Assembly (NCBI RefSeq): GCF_902809865.1
Contig: NZ_CADDWH010000001.1
Coordinates: 62,001-126,000 of the forward strand
Direction: 5' to 3'
DNA: 64,000 bases
Origin: Halobacillus sp. Marseille-Q1614
GTDB taxonomy: Bacteria > Bacillota > Bacilli > Bacillales > Halobacillaceae
Program-made: the position numbers and the translations under genes
The notes under the pieces: generated by a model
The model's input: the letters and a program-made list of their open reading frames with translations, nothing else
Database searches by the model: none
What the model was told of the DNA's origin: nothing
In this document: positions 52,022-60,137 of the stretch, piece by piece
How the letters are laid out: each line of letters starts with the position of its first letter
Position numbering within the stretch: the first letter of the stretch is position 1

Positions 52022-52657
52022 CTATTGACAGCCCTGCTCTCTGGATGTGCGCTTGAAAGTTGCCATCAGCCAAATCAGCTGCAGCCACACCAGCCCTGCA
52101 AATAATCCCGCAGCAACGTCCGTCGGGTAGTGAACACCAAGGTAAACTCTGGTCCACAGCACCGCTCCAATTATGGAAACCGTGAGGACAGCAGCCAACC
52201 CTTTTAGAAACGTGCTGTGTGTCAGATACAGCACGACAAGTAAAACAACTCCGTAAGTGAACGTGGCATACATAACATGTCCGCTTGGGAACGAAGCGAG
52301 GCTTGCATTAGTAAAAGCATCCACTGGCGGGCGCTCTCTATCGAAAAAGGCTTTTAAAGCATGATTAACCTCCCGCATGCCCCATAGGCCGACAAGAATC
52401 CAGATCAACATCCGGTATTTTTTCAAAAACAGTAGAATCAGAAGAAGCACGGCTCCTATTCTTGCACAAATCCAATAATCCCCAAAGTGTGTTAAGAAGA
52501 GGGCGGATTGCAAGGCCTCACCTTCCTGAGCCGTGCTGAACCACTCCACTGTCCGGTCGTCCCATTTTACTATGTAAGGTGTGCTTGCTTGAATAGCCCA
52601 GGCTAATAAAATAAAGAGAAGCGTACTGCCGGCCATAATACCAAGTGATCTCCTCAT
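52022..52657 (-). CDS. PAP2 family lipid phosphatase
   Basis: A 211-aa membrane phosphatase with about six helices. All three PAP2 motifs are present: KAFFDRERPP, SFPSGHVMYA and TRVYLGVHYPTDV. It probably removes phosphate from undecaprenyl pyrophosphate, phosphatidylglycerol phosphate or phosphatidate; the sequence does not say which. Single gene on the minus strand with a good GGAGG-type RBS. Confidence 0.95.
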   Translation of the reverse strand: MRRSLGIMAGSTLLFILLAWAIQASTPYIVKWDDRTVEWFSTAQEGEALQSALFLTHFGDYWICARIGAVLLLILLFLKKYRMLIWILVGLWGMREVNHALKAFFDRERPPVDAFTNASLASFPSGHVMYATFTYGVVLLVVLYLTHSTFLKGLAAVLTVSIIGAVLWTRVYLGVHYPTDVAAGLFAGLVWLQLIWLMATFKRTSREQGCQ

Positions 52658-52891
52658 AACGAACCTCCTCCATGGATTCCTTACCTAGTTTTTAGCATAT
52701 GGATTTTTTTATGCTTTAGAATCATCTTAGAAGGAGATCCTTAACTGATTCAGTATGGTTTGAAAAAAGGACTGCTGGCGGAAATGTGATTTTTCTGTGT
52801 GAGGCGTCCTTTAGAGTTAAGAATTGCTCCAAGGCAGATGGGGCATTTATTACAATGTACTAAGGAATGAGGAAGGTAAGGTGATCTAGAA

Positions 52892-53410
52892 ATGAGTATA
52901 CAAAGTAGTAAATCCATTTACATAATATCAGGTCCTTGTGGAGTGGGTAAGTCTACGATCACAAAAGCACTCGCGCAAGAGATGGAAGAGGCTGCTCTAT
53001 TAGAAGGGGATGTCATTTATTCCATGCTTACTGTTGAGCTTTCGTGGGAGCGCCATTTAGAAATCGTATGGCAGAATATCCTTTCGCTTACGAGGAATTT
53101 CGTTGAAAACAACCTTAATGTCGTGATCGATTATGTCGTGGAAAGTGAGTTGGAGTGGTTTTGTAAGCAGCTGACGGAACTAAATGTTCACATCTATTAT
53201 GTCGTTTTACGAGCAGATGAAGAGGTGCTAATGAAGCGGCTGAATAAACGAGGAGATCTTCAATTAGGGAAGCGTTCTTTACAATTATTAGAGGAACTGG
53301 AGGGGAAAAAGTCTAATCAGTCATTTCTCTATGATACAACGGACAAGCACCCATCGGAAATTGCCGAAGATTTAAGAAATCGTTTTAAACAGTTTAGAAT
53401 TAATGGATAA
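52892..53410 (+). CDS. P-loop nucleotide/small-molecule kinase
   Basis: A 172-aa protein with Walker A GPCGVGKSTITKAL at residues 14-27, a likely substrate Asp in LLEGDVIYSM and a lid-like VLRADEEVLMKRLNKRGD. It resembles shikimate- or gluconate-kinase-like small kinases and AAA-type predicted kinases. Substrate unknown. Single gene. Confidence 0.85.
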   Translation: MSIQSSKSIYIISGPCGVGKSTITKALAQEMEEAALLEGDVIYSMLTVELSWERHLEIVWQNILSLTRNFVENNLNVVIDYVVESELEWFCKQLTELNVHIYYVVLRADEEVLMKRLNKRGDLQLGKRSLQLLEELEGKKSNQSFLYDTTDKHPSEIAEDLRNRFKQFRING

Positions 53411-53719
53411 CGATTAAGTAACAGAGGGTGTAGCTTCTACTGCAAAATAAGAAACAGTTCTTTTTTAAAACTCGTACCAGCATTGTATTGAGTGCCGAAC
53501 ATTTCATATAGTCTTATATTGATTGGGGCGATTATCATTCTTGGAATATTCATCGTAGGTTGAACTTTTTAATGAAAACAGGGATACATATGCTTTTCGA
53601 TTAACAGGAGAGGTAACGAACATCAGGAGTGGAAGTCGCTCTGTCATAGAGATTGAAGTTACCCAACATGAGATCAAAGGAGATTCACAATCTTTAAGAA
53701 GAAATTAAGGAGAGATTCT
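53411..53719 (+). pseudogene. Gene-free stretch with remnants of a small gene
   Basis: Two coding-like pieces lie close together: a membrane helix (LIGAIIILGIFIVG, stop near 53564) and, in another frame, GEVTNIRSGSRSVIEIEV to a stop at about 53704. They could be one small exported protein broken by mutation. Nothing else is visible in the gap. Confidence 0.3.
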
Positions 53720-54397
53720 ATGAGCAGAACCGTTATTTTTGATATGGATGGAACACTTTTTCAAACCAATACCATTCTCGAAATATCACTAGAAGATACA
53801 TTTAATCACTTAAGATCCAACGGCCAATGGGAAGGGGAAACCCCGATTGAAAAGTACAGAGAAATCATGGGAGTACCTCTAGTTACGGTGTGGAAGAGCT
53901 TACTACCTGATCACTCCGAAGAAATAAGGCATGAAGCCGATGAATATTTCCTCGATCAATTGATTGCAAATATTAATAAGGGTAATGGCGAGTTATATCC
54001 GCATGCAATAGAAATGTTGAATAGCCTAAAGGAGAAGGGTTATTCCATTTTCATTGCCAGCAACGGGCTGCCCCAATACCTTGAGGCCATCGTTACTTAT
54101 TACAGCTTGGACCAATGGGTGAAGGAGACGTTCAGTATTCAGTCCATCCCTACGTTGGATAAAGGAGATTTAGTGAAAAGTATTTTGGTGAAGTATGAAA
54201 AGGAAAATGCGGTTGTCGTAGGGGATCGATTATCCGATATTCATGCGGCAAAAACCAATCACTTAATGGCGGTAGGCTGTAATTTTGACTTCGCTGTGGA
54301 GGATGAACTCGCTCAGGCAGACAAGGTTATCGACGATTTAATTCAGCTGCAAACAGTACTGGACGGCCAACTAGCGGAGAGAAGCAGGCGAGCATGA
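53720..54397 (+). CDS. HAD superfamily hydrolase
   Basis: A 225-aa phosphatase of the phosphoglycolate-phosphatase-like group. Motif I FDMDGTLF is at residues 7-14, motif II is IFIASNG, motif III a Lys in DKGDLVKSIL, and motif IV VVGDRLSDIHAA. A helical cap lies between motifs I and II. The stop overlaps a downstream ATG (ATGA), which now opens only a remnant. Confidence 0.92.
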   Translation: MSRTVIFDMDGTLFQTNTILEISLEDTFNHLRSNGQWEGETPIEKYREIMGVPLVTVWKSLLPDHSEEIRHEADEYFLDQLIANINKGNGELYPHAIEMLNSLKEKGYSIFIASNGLPQYLEAIVTYYSLDQWVKETFSIQSIPTLDKGDLVKSILVKYEKENAVVVGDRLSDIHAAKTNHLMAVGCNFDFAVEDELAQADKVIDDLIQLQTVLDGQLAERSRRA

Positions 54398-54471
54398 AGA
54401 TACGACGAGCAGCTGTAGAAGAGGCTGAATCCATAGCCAATCTTCAGGTGGATACGTGGAAAACCACCTAG
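54394..54471 (+). pseudogene. N-terminal remnant of a GNAT acetyltransferase
   Basis: ATG at 54394 overlaps the HAD stop and opens MKIRRAAVEEAESIANLQVD-WKTT, a standard GNAT beginning, but stops at 54469 where a Tyr would usually follow. The rest of the enzyme is missing or unreadable. Confidence 0.65.
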
Positions 54472-54565
54472 AGGTTTCTGGCAAAGTACTGAGCGAATGT
54501 GTTTATGGGTGGAAGGATATAACGAAGATCATTTAAGCATATCGCTTCCCTATGATAACGAGAAT

Positions 54566-54605
54566 AAAGAAGGCTCCCACTTAATCAAAGTGAGAGCCTT
54601 TTCTA
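54566..54605. terminator. Bidirectional terminator
   Basis: AAAGGCTCTCACTT on the minus strand pairs with AAGTGGGAGCCTT; it lies between convergent units. Confidence 0.8.
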
Positions 54606-56348
54606 TTAAACTTGTAATTCAAATTGCTTCGAATACAAATGGGAATAGTTCCCCTCTTTTTCAAGCAGCTGCTCATGCGTACCCTGCTCTGTGATTTTTC
54701 CATCTGATAGGACGATAATTCTTTCGGCATTTCGAATTGTTGATAATCTATGGGCAATCACTAAAGTTGTACGGCCTTTGGCTAATAACTCCAGAGATTC
54801 CTTCACAATGCTTTCACTTTCGTTGTCTAGTGCACTGGTCGCTTCATCGAGAATGAGGACAGGCGGGTTTTTGAGGAAAACGCGGGCAATACTTAGGCGC
54901 TGTTTCTGACCTCCTGACAGTCTTACACCACGCTGCCCAATTTCAGAGTGATACCCTTGTGGCAAGCTAGTAATGAAATCATCCGCATTTGCTTGTTTAG
55001 CTGCTGCAATGACTTCCTCATCGCTGGCCTTTGGGCTGCCATATCGGATATTTTCCATGACAGTCCCTGAAAAAAGGTAAATATCCTGGTGGACAAAGCC
55101 AATGCTGCTTCTTAGATAGGCTAGGTCAATATCACGAATATTTTTACCATCCAGCAATATTTCACCCTCAACTGCTTCATAAAAACGAGGAATCAGAGAG
55201 CAGAGAGTCGTTTTCCCTGCACCGGATGGACCGACGAGTGCCACATATTCTCCAGGCTGAATCTGCAGAGACAAATCCTCAAAAACGTGACCCAAGTAGT
55301 CTTCGTAACCAAAAGTAACATTTTTAAATTCAATATGTCCTTTAATAGCTGGCAGCCTTTTTGCGCTTGGTTTGTTGTCAATCGCTGGTTTCGTATTCAT
55401 GATTTCCATAAACCGCTGAAACCCCGTAATCCCTTCCTGAAACTGCATACTAATGTGAGTGAGACGCTGCATCGGTTCGACCATGAAACCAATGTATAAC
55501 AGAAAAGTAATCAGGTCGGCTAAGTCCAGCGACGCATTAACAATTTGCACAGCGCCAAAGATGATCACTGTAATCGTAATTAATTGAATGAACGTTTCCA
55601 TACCATTAAAAAAATAAGCTTCAGCCTTATACGTTCCCTTTCGGCTTTTAAGGAAGCGGTCATTCTCTCGATTGAATTTTTCGATTTCTAATGCCTCATT
55701 AGCAAAGGATTTAACGACACGTATGCCGGCCAGACTATCTTCGACCTGTGCGTTCACATCACCAATCCGTTCTTTATTGTTCGTTAATGCCCGGTTCAAT
55801 TTCTTATTAAAATACAAAGAAAAGATCCCAAGGATGGGCAGGAAGCAGAAGACGGCAACGGTCAGAGGAGCATTGATAAAAAATAAAATAACGAATGCTC
55901 CAACAAAACGTACGAGATACTTGACGTAATCTTCCGGTCCATGGTGATAGAGTTCAGACAGCAGCAATAAGTCGTTGGTGATTCGAGTCATAAGCTGACC
56001 TGTTTTTTGCTTATCATAAAAGCTGAAAGGAAGCTTCTGCATATGGGAAAACAATTCACTTCGTAAATCACTTTCCATGCGGGCTCCAATTTCATGTCCC
56101 TTGTAATCTACAAAATAGTTCCCGATATTTTGTACGATCACTAACAGTAACATCAGACCGCCAATCCAAAAGACATCATGTAGTGCAGTGGATAGGCTGC
56201 CTTCAAGAACGTCCTTGGTAACGTAGCGGACAAGTAACGGAAATACCAAAGTTAGTGAGGAAACGATCATAGCACAAGCTAATACGGTAAGGAAAATTCT
56301 CAGGTACGGCTTATAATACGAAAGAAATTTATTAACTGGAAATTGCAT
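54606..56348 (-). CDS. ABC exporter, fused permease and ATPase
   Basis: A 580-aa half-transporter of the MsbA/Sav1866 type. Six membrane helices occupy residues 1-310. The ATPase follows with Walker A GPSGAGKTT, signature LSGGQKQR, Walker B VLILDEATSALD and the switch His in AHRLST. It probably works as a homodimer, exporting a lipid, drug or peptide. The mRNA leader carries a small ORF and alternative hairpins, and a cre box lies at the promoter region, so expression is likely induced under special conditions. Confidence 0.95.
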   Translation of the reverse strand: MQFPVNKFLSYYKPYLRIFLTVLACAMIVSSLTLVFPLLVRYVTKDVLEGSLSTALHDVFWIGGLMLLLVIVQNIGNYFVDYKGHEIGARMESDLRSELFSHMQKLPFSFYDKQKTGQLMTRITNDLLLLSELYHHGPEDYVKYLVRFVGAFVILFFINAPLTVAVFCFLPILGIFSLYFNKKLNRALTNNKERIGDVNAQVEDSLAGIRVVKSFANEALEIEKFNRENDRFLKSRKGTYKAEAYFFNGMETFIQLITITVIIFGAVQIVNASLDLADLITFLLYIGFMVEPMQRLTHISMQFQEGITGFQRFMEIMNTKPAIDNKPSAKRLPAIKGHIEFKNVTFGYEDYLGHVFEDLSLQIQPGEYVALVGPSGAGKTTLCSLIPRFYEAVEGEILLDGKNIRDIDLAYLRSSIGFVHQDIYLFSGTVMENIRYGSPKASDEEVIAAAKQANADDFITSLPQGYHSEIGQRGVRLSGGQKQRLSIARVFLKNPPVLILDEATSALDNESESIVKESLELLAKGRTTLVIAHRLSTIRNAERIIVLSDGKITEQGTHEQLLEKEGNYSHLYSKQFELQV

Positions 56349-56435
56349 AGTTTACCCCTTTATTGTGTTATTTAAATGAACACATATAAGGGGGACGACC
56401 GTTAAACGTTAAGAAGGCGTACCACCCTTATATGT
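56349..56435 (-). promoter_or_regulatory. Alternative hairpins in the ABC exporter leader
   Basis: On the minus strand, ACATATAAGGG (inside the leader ORF, plus positions 56425-56435) pairs perfectly with CCCTTATATGT (56382-56392). The latter, extended to CCCCTT...GTGTT, can instead pair with AACAC...AAGGGG (56355-56369), which is the exporter RBS. The two folds exclude each other. Confidence 0.6.
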
Positions 56436-56465
56436 TTGTACGGTTTTGATCGTGATATTTCTCAT
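56409..56465 (-). CDS. Leader peptide of the ABC exporter
   Basis: An 18-codon ORF, MRNITIKTVQTYKGGTPS, with a very strong AAGAAGGAGG RBS 8 bases before its ATG. It ends 60 bases before the exporter start. Its 3' half forms one arm of the leader hairpins. This layout is that of translation-dependent attenuation, as in leader-controlled drug exporters of Firmicutes. Confidence 0.65.
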   Translation of the reverse strand: MRNITIKTVQTYKGGTPS

Positions 56466-56498
56466 GTAAATAGCCTCCTTCTTATTAATTAAATTTAT

Positions 56499-56512
56499 TG
56501 TAAACGTTTTCT
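56499..56512 (-). promoter_or_regulatory. cre (CcpA) box upstream of the ABC exporter leader
   Basis: TGTAAACGTTTTCT matches the cre consensus TGWAARCGYTWNCW at every position. It lies 34 bp before the leader ORF, in or near the promoter. Confidence 0.55.
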
Positions 56513-56651
56513 TGGAAAAGGAAAAGTGAATTTAGAGATGTTTACGGGATCAGAAGGGGATTAGTAATAAATCTCGAACTTGTTTTATATACCAGTTTAT
56601 AGGAAGTGAAGTAATTCTCATCATCCGAATATGAATAGGAGGGGCTATGAA

Positions 56652-57056
56652 GTGAAGGATTGGTTAATTTTAACTCTAGTCCTCGGAAGTATACTTACGG
56701 CTTGTTCAAACGATATCGAAAATAAGGGGAATGAAATTATCGTCCAAGAACGAATCGGAGAAACTGATCAATATATTGATCTAAGAAAAATAGATACCGT
56801 GGATCAAGTCGATCAGGTAAGGGATGAGATAAAAGACATGAAGTGGGAAAATGCAGTCGTAAGTATGAACCAGCCTGCGGATTTTAGATTTTACTTTCAT
56901 GAAGAAAGTAAAGTTTCAGGACTAACGTATGAACTATGGATCGGTCCAAGCCTTGAGACAATAGAATTAGTGTATGAAAATAAATATGTTCAGCTGAATG
57001 AAGAAAAGTCATCGAAACTGTTTGAGATTCTTATTGGTGAATGGTCAGGGAGTTGA
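56652..57056 (+). CDS. Small lipoprotein, unknown
   Basis: A 134-aa lipoprotein starting at GTG 56652, behind AGGAGGGG. The signal peptide leads to lipobox LTAC. The mature part is acidic and mixed alpha/beta, with no domain I recognise. The ATG at 56631 is in frame but would place the RBS inside the gene. The next ORF begins 2 bp after its stop. Confidence 0.7.
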   Translation: MKDWLILTLVLGSILTACSNDIENKGNEIIVQERIGETDQYIDLRKIDTVDQVDQVRDEIKDMKWENAVVSMNQPADFRFYFHEESKVSGLTYELWIGPSLETIELVYENKYVQLNEEKSSKLFEILIGEWSGS

Positions 57057-57058
57057 AT

Positions 57059-57310
57059 ATGAAAGAAAACAGAGATCACGGGTTTGAAGATATTTTTGAA
57101 CTATTCAAAAGGTGTAAGTTTTCTAACTGTACCCACACAAATGAGCCGGCCTGCGCAGTTCAAGAAGCCATTTTAGAAGCGATTCTTTCAGAAGAACACT
57201 TCCATAATTATTATAGAGAGAAAAATGAGACAGAATATATTTCTAAACAAAAGAATAAAACGAAGGCCAGGGATTATATGAAACAGAGGAAACTCTTTCG
57301 CAAGCCCTAA
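57059..57310 (+). pseudogene. Stand-alone C-terminal zinc domain of RsgA (truncated)
   Basis: An 83-aa reading frame whose sequence is the C-terminal zinc-binding part of the ribosome-assembly GTPase RsgA: FEDIFELFKRCKFSNCTHTN, then EPACAVQEAI, with the Cys-x5-Cys-x-His-x5-Cys pattern kept. The OB and GTPase domains are absent. It begins right after the lipoprotein gene and could still be translated. Either a decayed second rsgA copy or a captured small domain. Confidence 0.7.
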
Positions 57311-57325
57311 AAAGGAGGAATTCAG

Positions 57326-57637
57326 GTGAAAGAGTTCTATAAAACATCGGATGGCTGTACTTTTCACGGATATGAAGCCGGTGACAAAAATCTTCCTGAC
57401 CTTCATGGGATGACGGGTGATTCCCGGAGTTTTCTCGGACTGATTGATTACTTTAAAAATGATTTTCACCTCATTATTTTAGATCTTCCCGGTCATGGAG
57501 AAACGGAGCCGTTAAAATATGAGGAAGGGTATAGGTTTTCTTCCCTTGTCAAAAGGATTTTTCCTGTTATAGAAGAGATGGCGAGCAGCCCATTTTATAT
57601 TCTGGGGCATTCTTGGGGAGGGGGCCTTTCCTTATAA
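57326..57637 (+). pseudogene. Truncated alpha/beta hydrolase
   Basis: GTG 57326 behind AAGGAGG opens an alpha/beta hydrolase that runs through LDLPGHGETEP and the nucleophile elbow GHSWGGG, then stops three residues later. The acid and His of the catalytic triad are missing. A full enzyme would be more than twice this length (103 aa). No continuing frame is found in 57638-57896. Confidence 0.75.
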
Positions 57638-57896
57638 ATTTAACTTATTAAGCCAACAAAGTATTCCTTCAACAATCGGAACTTTAATGGATTTTAAAAA
57701 GGAAGCCCATGTAATGTTAATAGGACCTATACTTTTAACCCAATCAAATTTACAGCCTTCATTTGTAAGAGGGCGGCTGTAAAGACATATAATCATATAA
57801 GAGTTAACTTTTGTGTCACCTGCCGCTGCACTTCTTTCGATTATAAATTCGAAGGGTGTATTTTTTGTATTAAATATATAAGAAAGGGTGCAGGTT

Positions 57897-58613
57897 ATGT
57901 CCAAGAAAATCTTTGCCTTAGACCCAGGTCACGGAGGAAAAGACCCGGGGGCCACTGGCTCGGGAATAAAAGAAAAGGATATCGTTCTTGATATTTGCCG
58001 GCGTGTTCAGAAGTATATAGCTGAACATTATGCTGGTATCGACTGCCGGCTTACGCGTCCTGCTGACTCATTCATTTCGCTTACAGATCGTACGAAGAAA
58101 GCCAATCAGTGGAACGCAGATTGTTTTGTCTCCGTCCATGTAAACAGTGCGTCTTCCCGTGCAGCGAATGGTTTTGAATCGTACATTTACACGACTGATG
58201 GTAAAACCACAAAATCGTACGCCTTACAGCAAAAGCTTCATCCTGCCCTTGCTGAACTATGGACGGAGAAAGGACGAAAGGACCGTGGCAGGAAAAAAGA
58301 AAATTTTGCCGTCATTCGGGAGTTTAAAGGGGCGTCCGTGCTCGTCGAACTTGGGTTCATCGTCAACCAGCAGGATAATAAGCTGCTGCGGGATGAAACT
58401 TTTCTTCAAACGAATGCTGAAGCCCTGGCTGATGCCGTTGCTTCTTATCTTGATGCCGACAAATCTAAAAATAAATCCAAAGCAGCTATTTACAGAGTAA
58501 AAGTAAACGGCCGTCAGGTGGGAGCCTACGCAGAAGCGGAGAATGTGGGCCGGGCCGTAATGAAAGCCATCAATTCTGGCGAGAGTGTAATCAACGTTGA
58601 GTTAATCCAATAG
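57897..58613 (+). CDS. N-acetylmuramoyl-L-alanine amidase (Amidase_3)
   Basis: A 238-aa cell-wall hydrolase. The Amidase_3 zinc motifs are present: LDPGHGGKDPGA with the first His, a Glu in KEKDIVLDI, SVHVNSAS with the second His, and the catalytic Glu in VLVELGFI. The last 45 aa (YRVKVNGRQVGAYAEAENVG) resemble a SPOR-like wall-binding repeat. No signal peptide is seen, as in some spore or phage-like amidases. ATG 57897 follows AAAGGGTGCAGG. Confidence 0.92.
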   Translation: MSKKIFALDPGHGGKDPGATGSGIKEKDIVLDICRRVQKYIAEHYAGIDCRLTRPADSFISLTDRTKKANQWNADCFVSVHVNSASSRAANGFESYIYTTDGKTTKSYALQQKLHPALAELWTEKGRKDRGRKKENFAVIREFKGASVLVELGFIVNQQDNKLLRDETFLQTNAEALADAVASYLDADKSKNKSKAAIYRVKVNGRQVGAYAEAENVGRAVMKAINSGESVINVELIQ

Positions 58614-58621
58614 GTGGCTAA

Positions 58622-58735
58622 ATGCAGTATCATGAGGGGAATTTTGCAAAAGGGTGTTTATTTGCGTGTCTGCTGTCCATTCTGTTATGTGGAATTATTC
58701 TTGCGGTTATATTTCTATTTTACAGCCTCATGTAA
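58622..58735 (+). CDS. Small membrane protein (37 aa)
   Basis: ATG 58622, with TAGGTGG upstream, opens a 37-aa peptide with one strong hydrophobic stretch (LFACLLSILLCGIILAVIF). It starts 8 bp after the amidase stop, so the two are probably co-transcribed. No family recognised. Confidence 0.5.
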   Translation: MQYHEGNFAKGCLFACLLSILLCGIILAVIFLFYSLM

Positions 58736-58880
58736 GGAGAATAACAAAAGGGTTCTTTTTTACTAAATTAAGGGTGTTTGAGTCATGTTTGCTCTCTTTT
58801 TACTATCAGAAAAGGTCCTCTTACCTATTATAATGGAAGGTTTTTATTCTTTGATATAAGAATTGGTTAAAAGAGGAAAG

Positions 58881-58909
58881 TTGCCTTTTATATGAAGCTT
58901 TGATATATT
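58881..58909 (+). promoter_or_regulatory. Promoter of the TerC gene
   Basis: TTGCCT (58881-58886) and TATATT (58904-58909) with 17-bp spacing, just before the riboswitch. Confidence 0.75.
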
Positions 58910-58918
58910 TCGAGTAGT

Positions 58919-59037
58919 TAAAAAGGGGAGTAGCTTTAACAGTATTGTCGTCATCCCAGAGTTCAACACTCTCGGCAATACTGGCGGCATAACGTTGCTA
59001 GCAAGACCTTTACCATTACGGTAAAGGTCTATATTTT
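58919..59037 (+). ncRNA. yybP-ykoY manganese riboswitch
   Basis: The aptamer has the family hallmarks: AAAGGGGAGTAGC near the 5' side, a central TTGTCGTCAT loop, CTGGCGGCATAACG, and GCTAGCAAGACC closing the structure. Paralogous TerC genes (ykoY in B. subtilis) carry the same riboswitch. Mn2+ binding is known to switch the leader on. Its 3' side runs into AGACCTTTACC-ATTAC-GGTAAAGGTCT plus a T-run, a terminator (59003-59037). Confidence 0.92.
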
Positions 59038-59038
59038 T

Positions 59039-59090
59039 AGAGGTCTTTACCGTGTGAAATTGGTAAAGACCTCTATTTTATTTTTTGAAA
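59039..59090 (+). terminator. Second terminator-like hairpin in the TerC leader
   Basis: AGAGGTCTTTACC pairs with GGTAAAGACCTCT and is followed by ATTTTATTTTTTG. Its CTTTACC/GGTAAAG core is the same as in the riboswitch terminator just upstream, so arms can be exchanged. The TerC RBS follows directly. Confidence 0.7.
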
Positions 59091-59104
59091 GGAGAAAAAC
59101 TGTT

Positions 59105-59866
59105 TTGGATTCTATATGGATTGAATATGGCTGGACTTTATTAATCCTGATTGGCCTGGAAGGTTTGCTGTCTGCCGACAATGCACTTGTATTGGCAGTT
59201 ATCGCAAAGCACTTGCCGGAAGATCAAAAGAAACGTGCAATTAATTATGGGATTTTAGGTGCATTTATATTTAGATTTGGTACTCTATTCGCGATTTCTT
59301 TTATTGCCAACGTGTGGCAGGTTCAGGCGATCGGAGCTATTTATCTCATTTATTTAGGTTTGAAAAATATCCTTGGTAAATCATCAGATGAAATGGAAGA
59401 ATCCTCAGGAAAACAAAGGGGGAAAGGTTTCTGGCCTACAGTTGTTAAAATTGGGTTAGCTGATTTAGTATTTGCCATTGACTCGATTCTTGCCGCTGTT
59501 GCCTTAGCAATCGCTCTTCCAAATTCTCCGCTGCCGAACTTTGGAGGCATGGATGGAGGTAAATTTATCATTGTGGTAACAGCCGGAATTGCGGGGCTGG
59601 TATTGATTAAATTTGCGGCCACATGGTTTGTGAAACTTCTTGAAACTCGTCCAAGCTTAGAAACGACAGCTTATATGATTGTTGCCTGGGTTGGAGTCAA
59701 ACTTGCTGTCATCACCCTTTCTCATAAAGAAGTCGGCGTGTTAGATGTGCATTTTGCCCACGGTACGGCTTGGACCGTTACGTTCTGGACTGTCCTTCTG
59801 TCAATCGCAGCGGGCGGCTGGTTCCTATCAGGCAGGGATCTGGCTCAGGAAGGAACAAATCATTAG
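59105..59866 (+). CDS. TerC family membrane protein (manganese exporter-like)
   Basis: A 253-aa membrane protein with about seven helices. The TerC signature acidic residues are in EGLLSADNALVLAV and DLVFAIDSILAAV. The start is set at TTG 59105, with GAAAGGAG 9 bases upstream; the ATG-like start at 59054 falls inside the terminator hairpin. TerC-type proteins YkoY and YceF of B. subtilis help supply or export Mn2+. The Mn riboswitch upstream supports this role. Confidence 0.93.
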   Translation: MDSIWIEYGWTLLILIGLEGLLSADNALVLAVIAKHLPEDQKKRAINYGILGAFIFRFGTLFAISFIANVWQVQAIGAIYLIYLGLKNILGKSSDEMEESSGKQRGKGFWPTVVKIGLADLVFAIDSILAAVALAIALPNSPLPNFGGMDGGKFIIVVTAGIAGLVLIKFAATWFVKLLETRPSLETTAYMIVAWVGVKLAVITLSHKEVGVLDVHFAHGTAWTVTFWTVLLSIAAGGWFLSGRDLAQEGTNH

Positions 59867-59875
59867 AATGACTGG

Positions 59876-59908
59876 GACGCTTATCTTTAGGAGATGAGCG
59901 TCTTTTTC
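59876..59908 (+). terminator. Terminator of the TerC gene
   Basis: GACGCTTATCT pairs with AGATGAGCGTC (one wobble), followed by a T-run. Confidence 0.85.
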
Positions 59909-59960
59909 GTTTGCTTTAATATCATATAATAAAAAAATTCCCTCACCGTAAAGGGACCAT

Positions 59961-60043
59961 GAGCTTGTAGAAAAAACTCATGCTTTTTAGACGACCGACG
60001 GTTCTTTCGAAGGGTAAGTGCAAAGGGCTTCGGGAAACGGCTG
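59961..60043 (+). repeat. Dispersed intergenic repeat family D, copy 3
   Basis: Starts GAGCTTGTAGAAAAAACTCA, continues GACGACCGACGG and TTCGAAGGG, and ends GGGCTTCGGGAAACGG. It parallels 45376-45440 in block order. Confidence 0.6.
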
Positions 60044-60137
60044 GAATTAATGATTTACTTAAAATAACGATTGAGTTATTTACATCGTTTTGAAATAATT
60101 GGTATTAATAAAATAGGAGAGAAAGAAGGAAATCGAG

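Noticed and set aside
56409-56440. T-box-like AGGGTGGTAC in the ABC exporter leader
   Set aside because: It resembles the T-box core AGGGTGGNACCGCG, but there is no room for a stem I with specifier loop, no terminator follows, and the bases are explained by the leader ORF and its hairpin.
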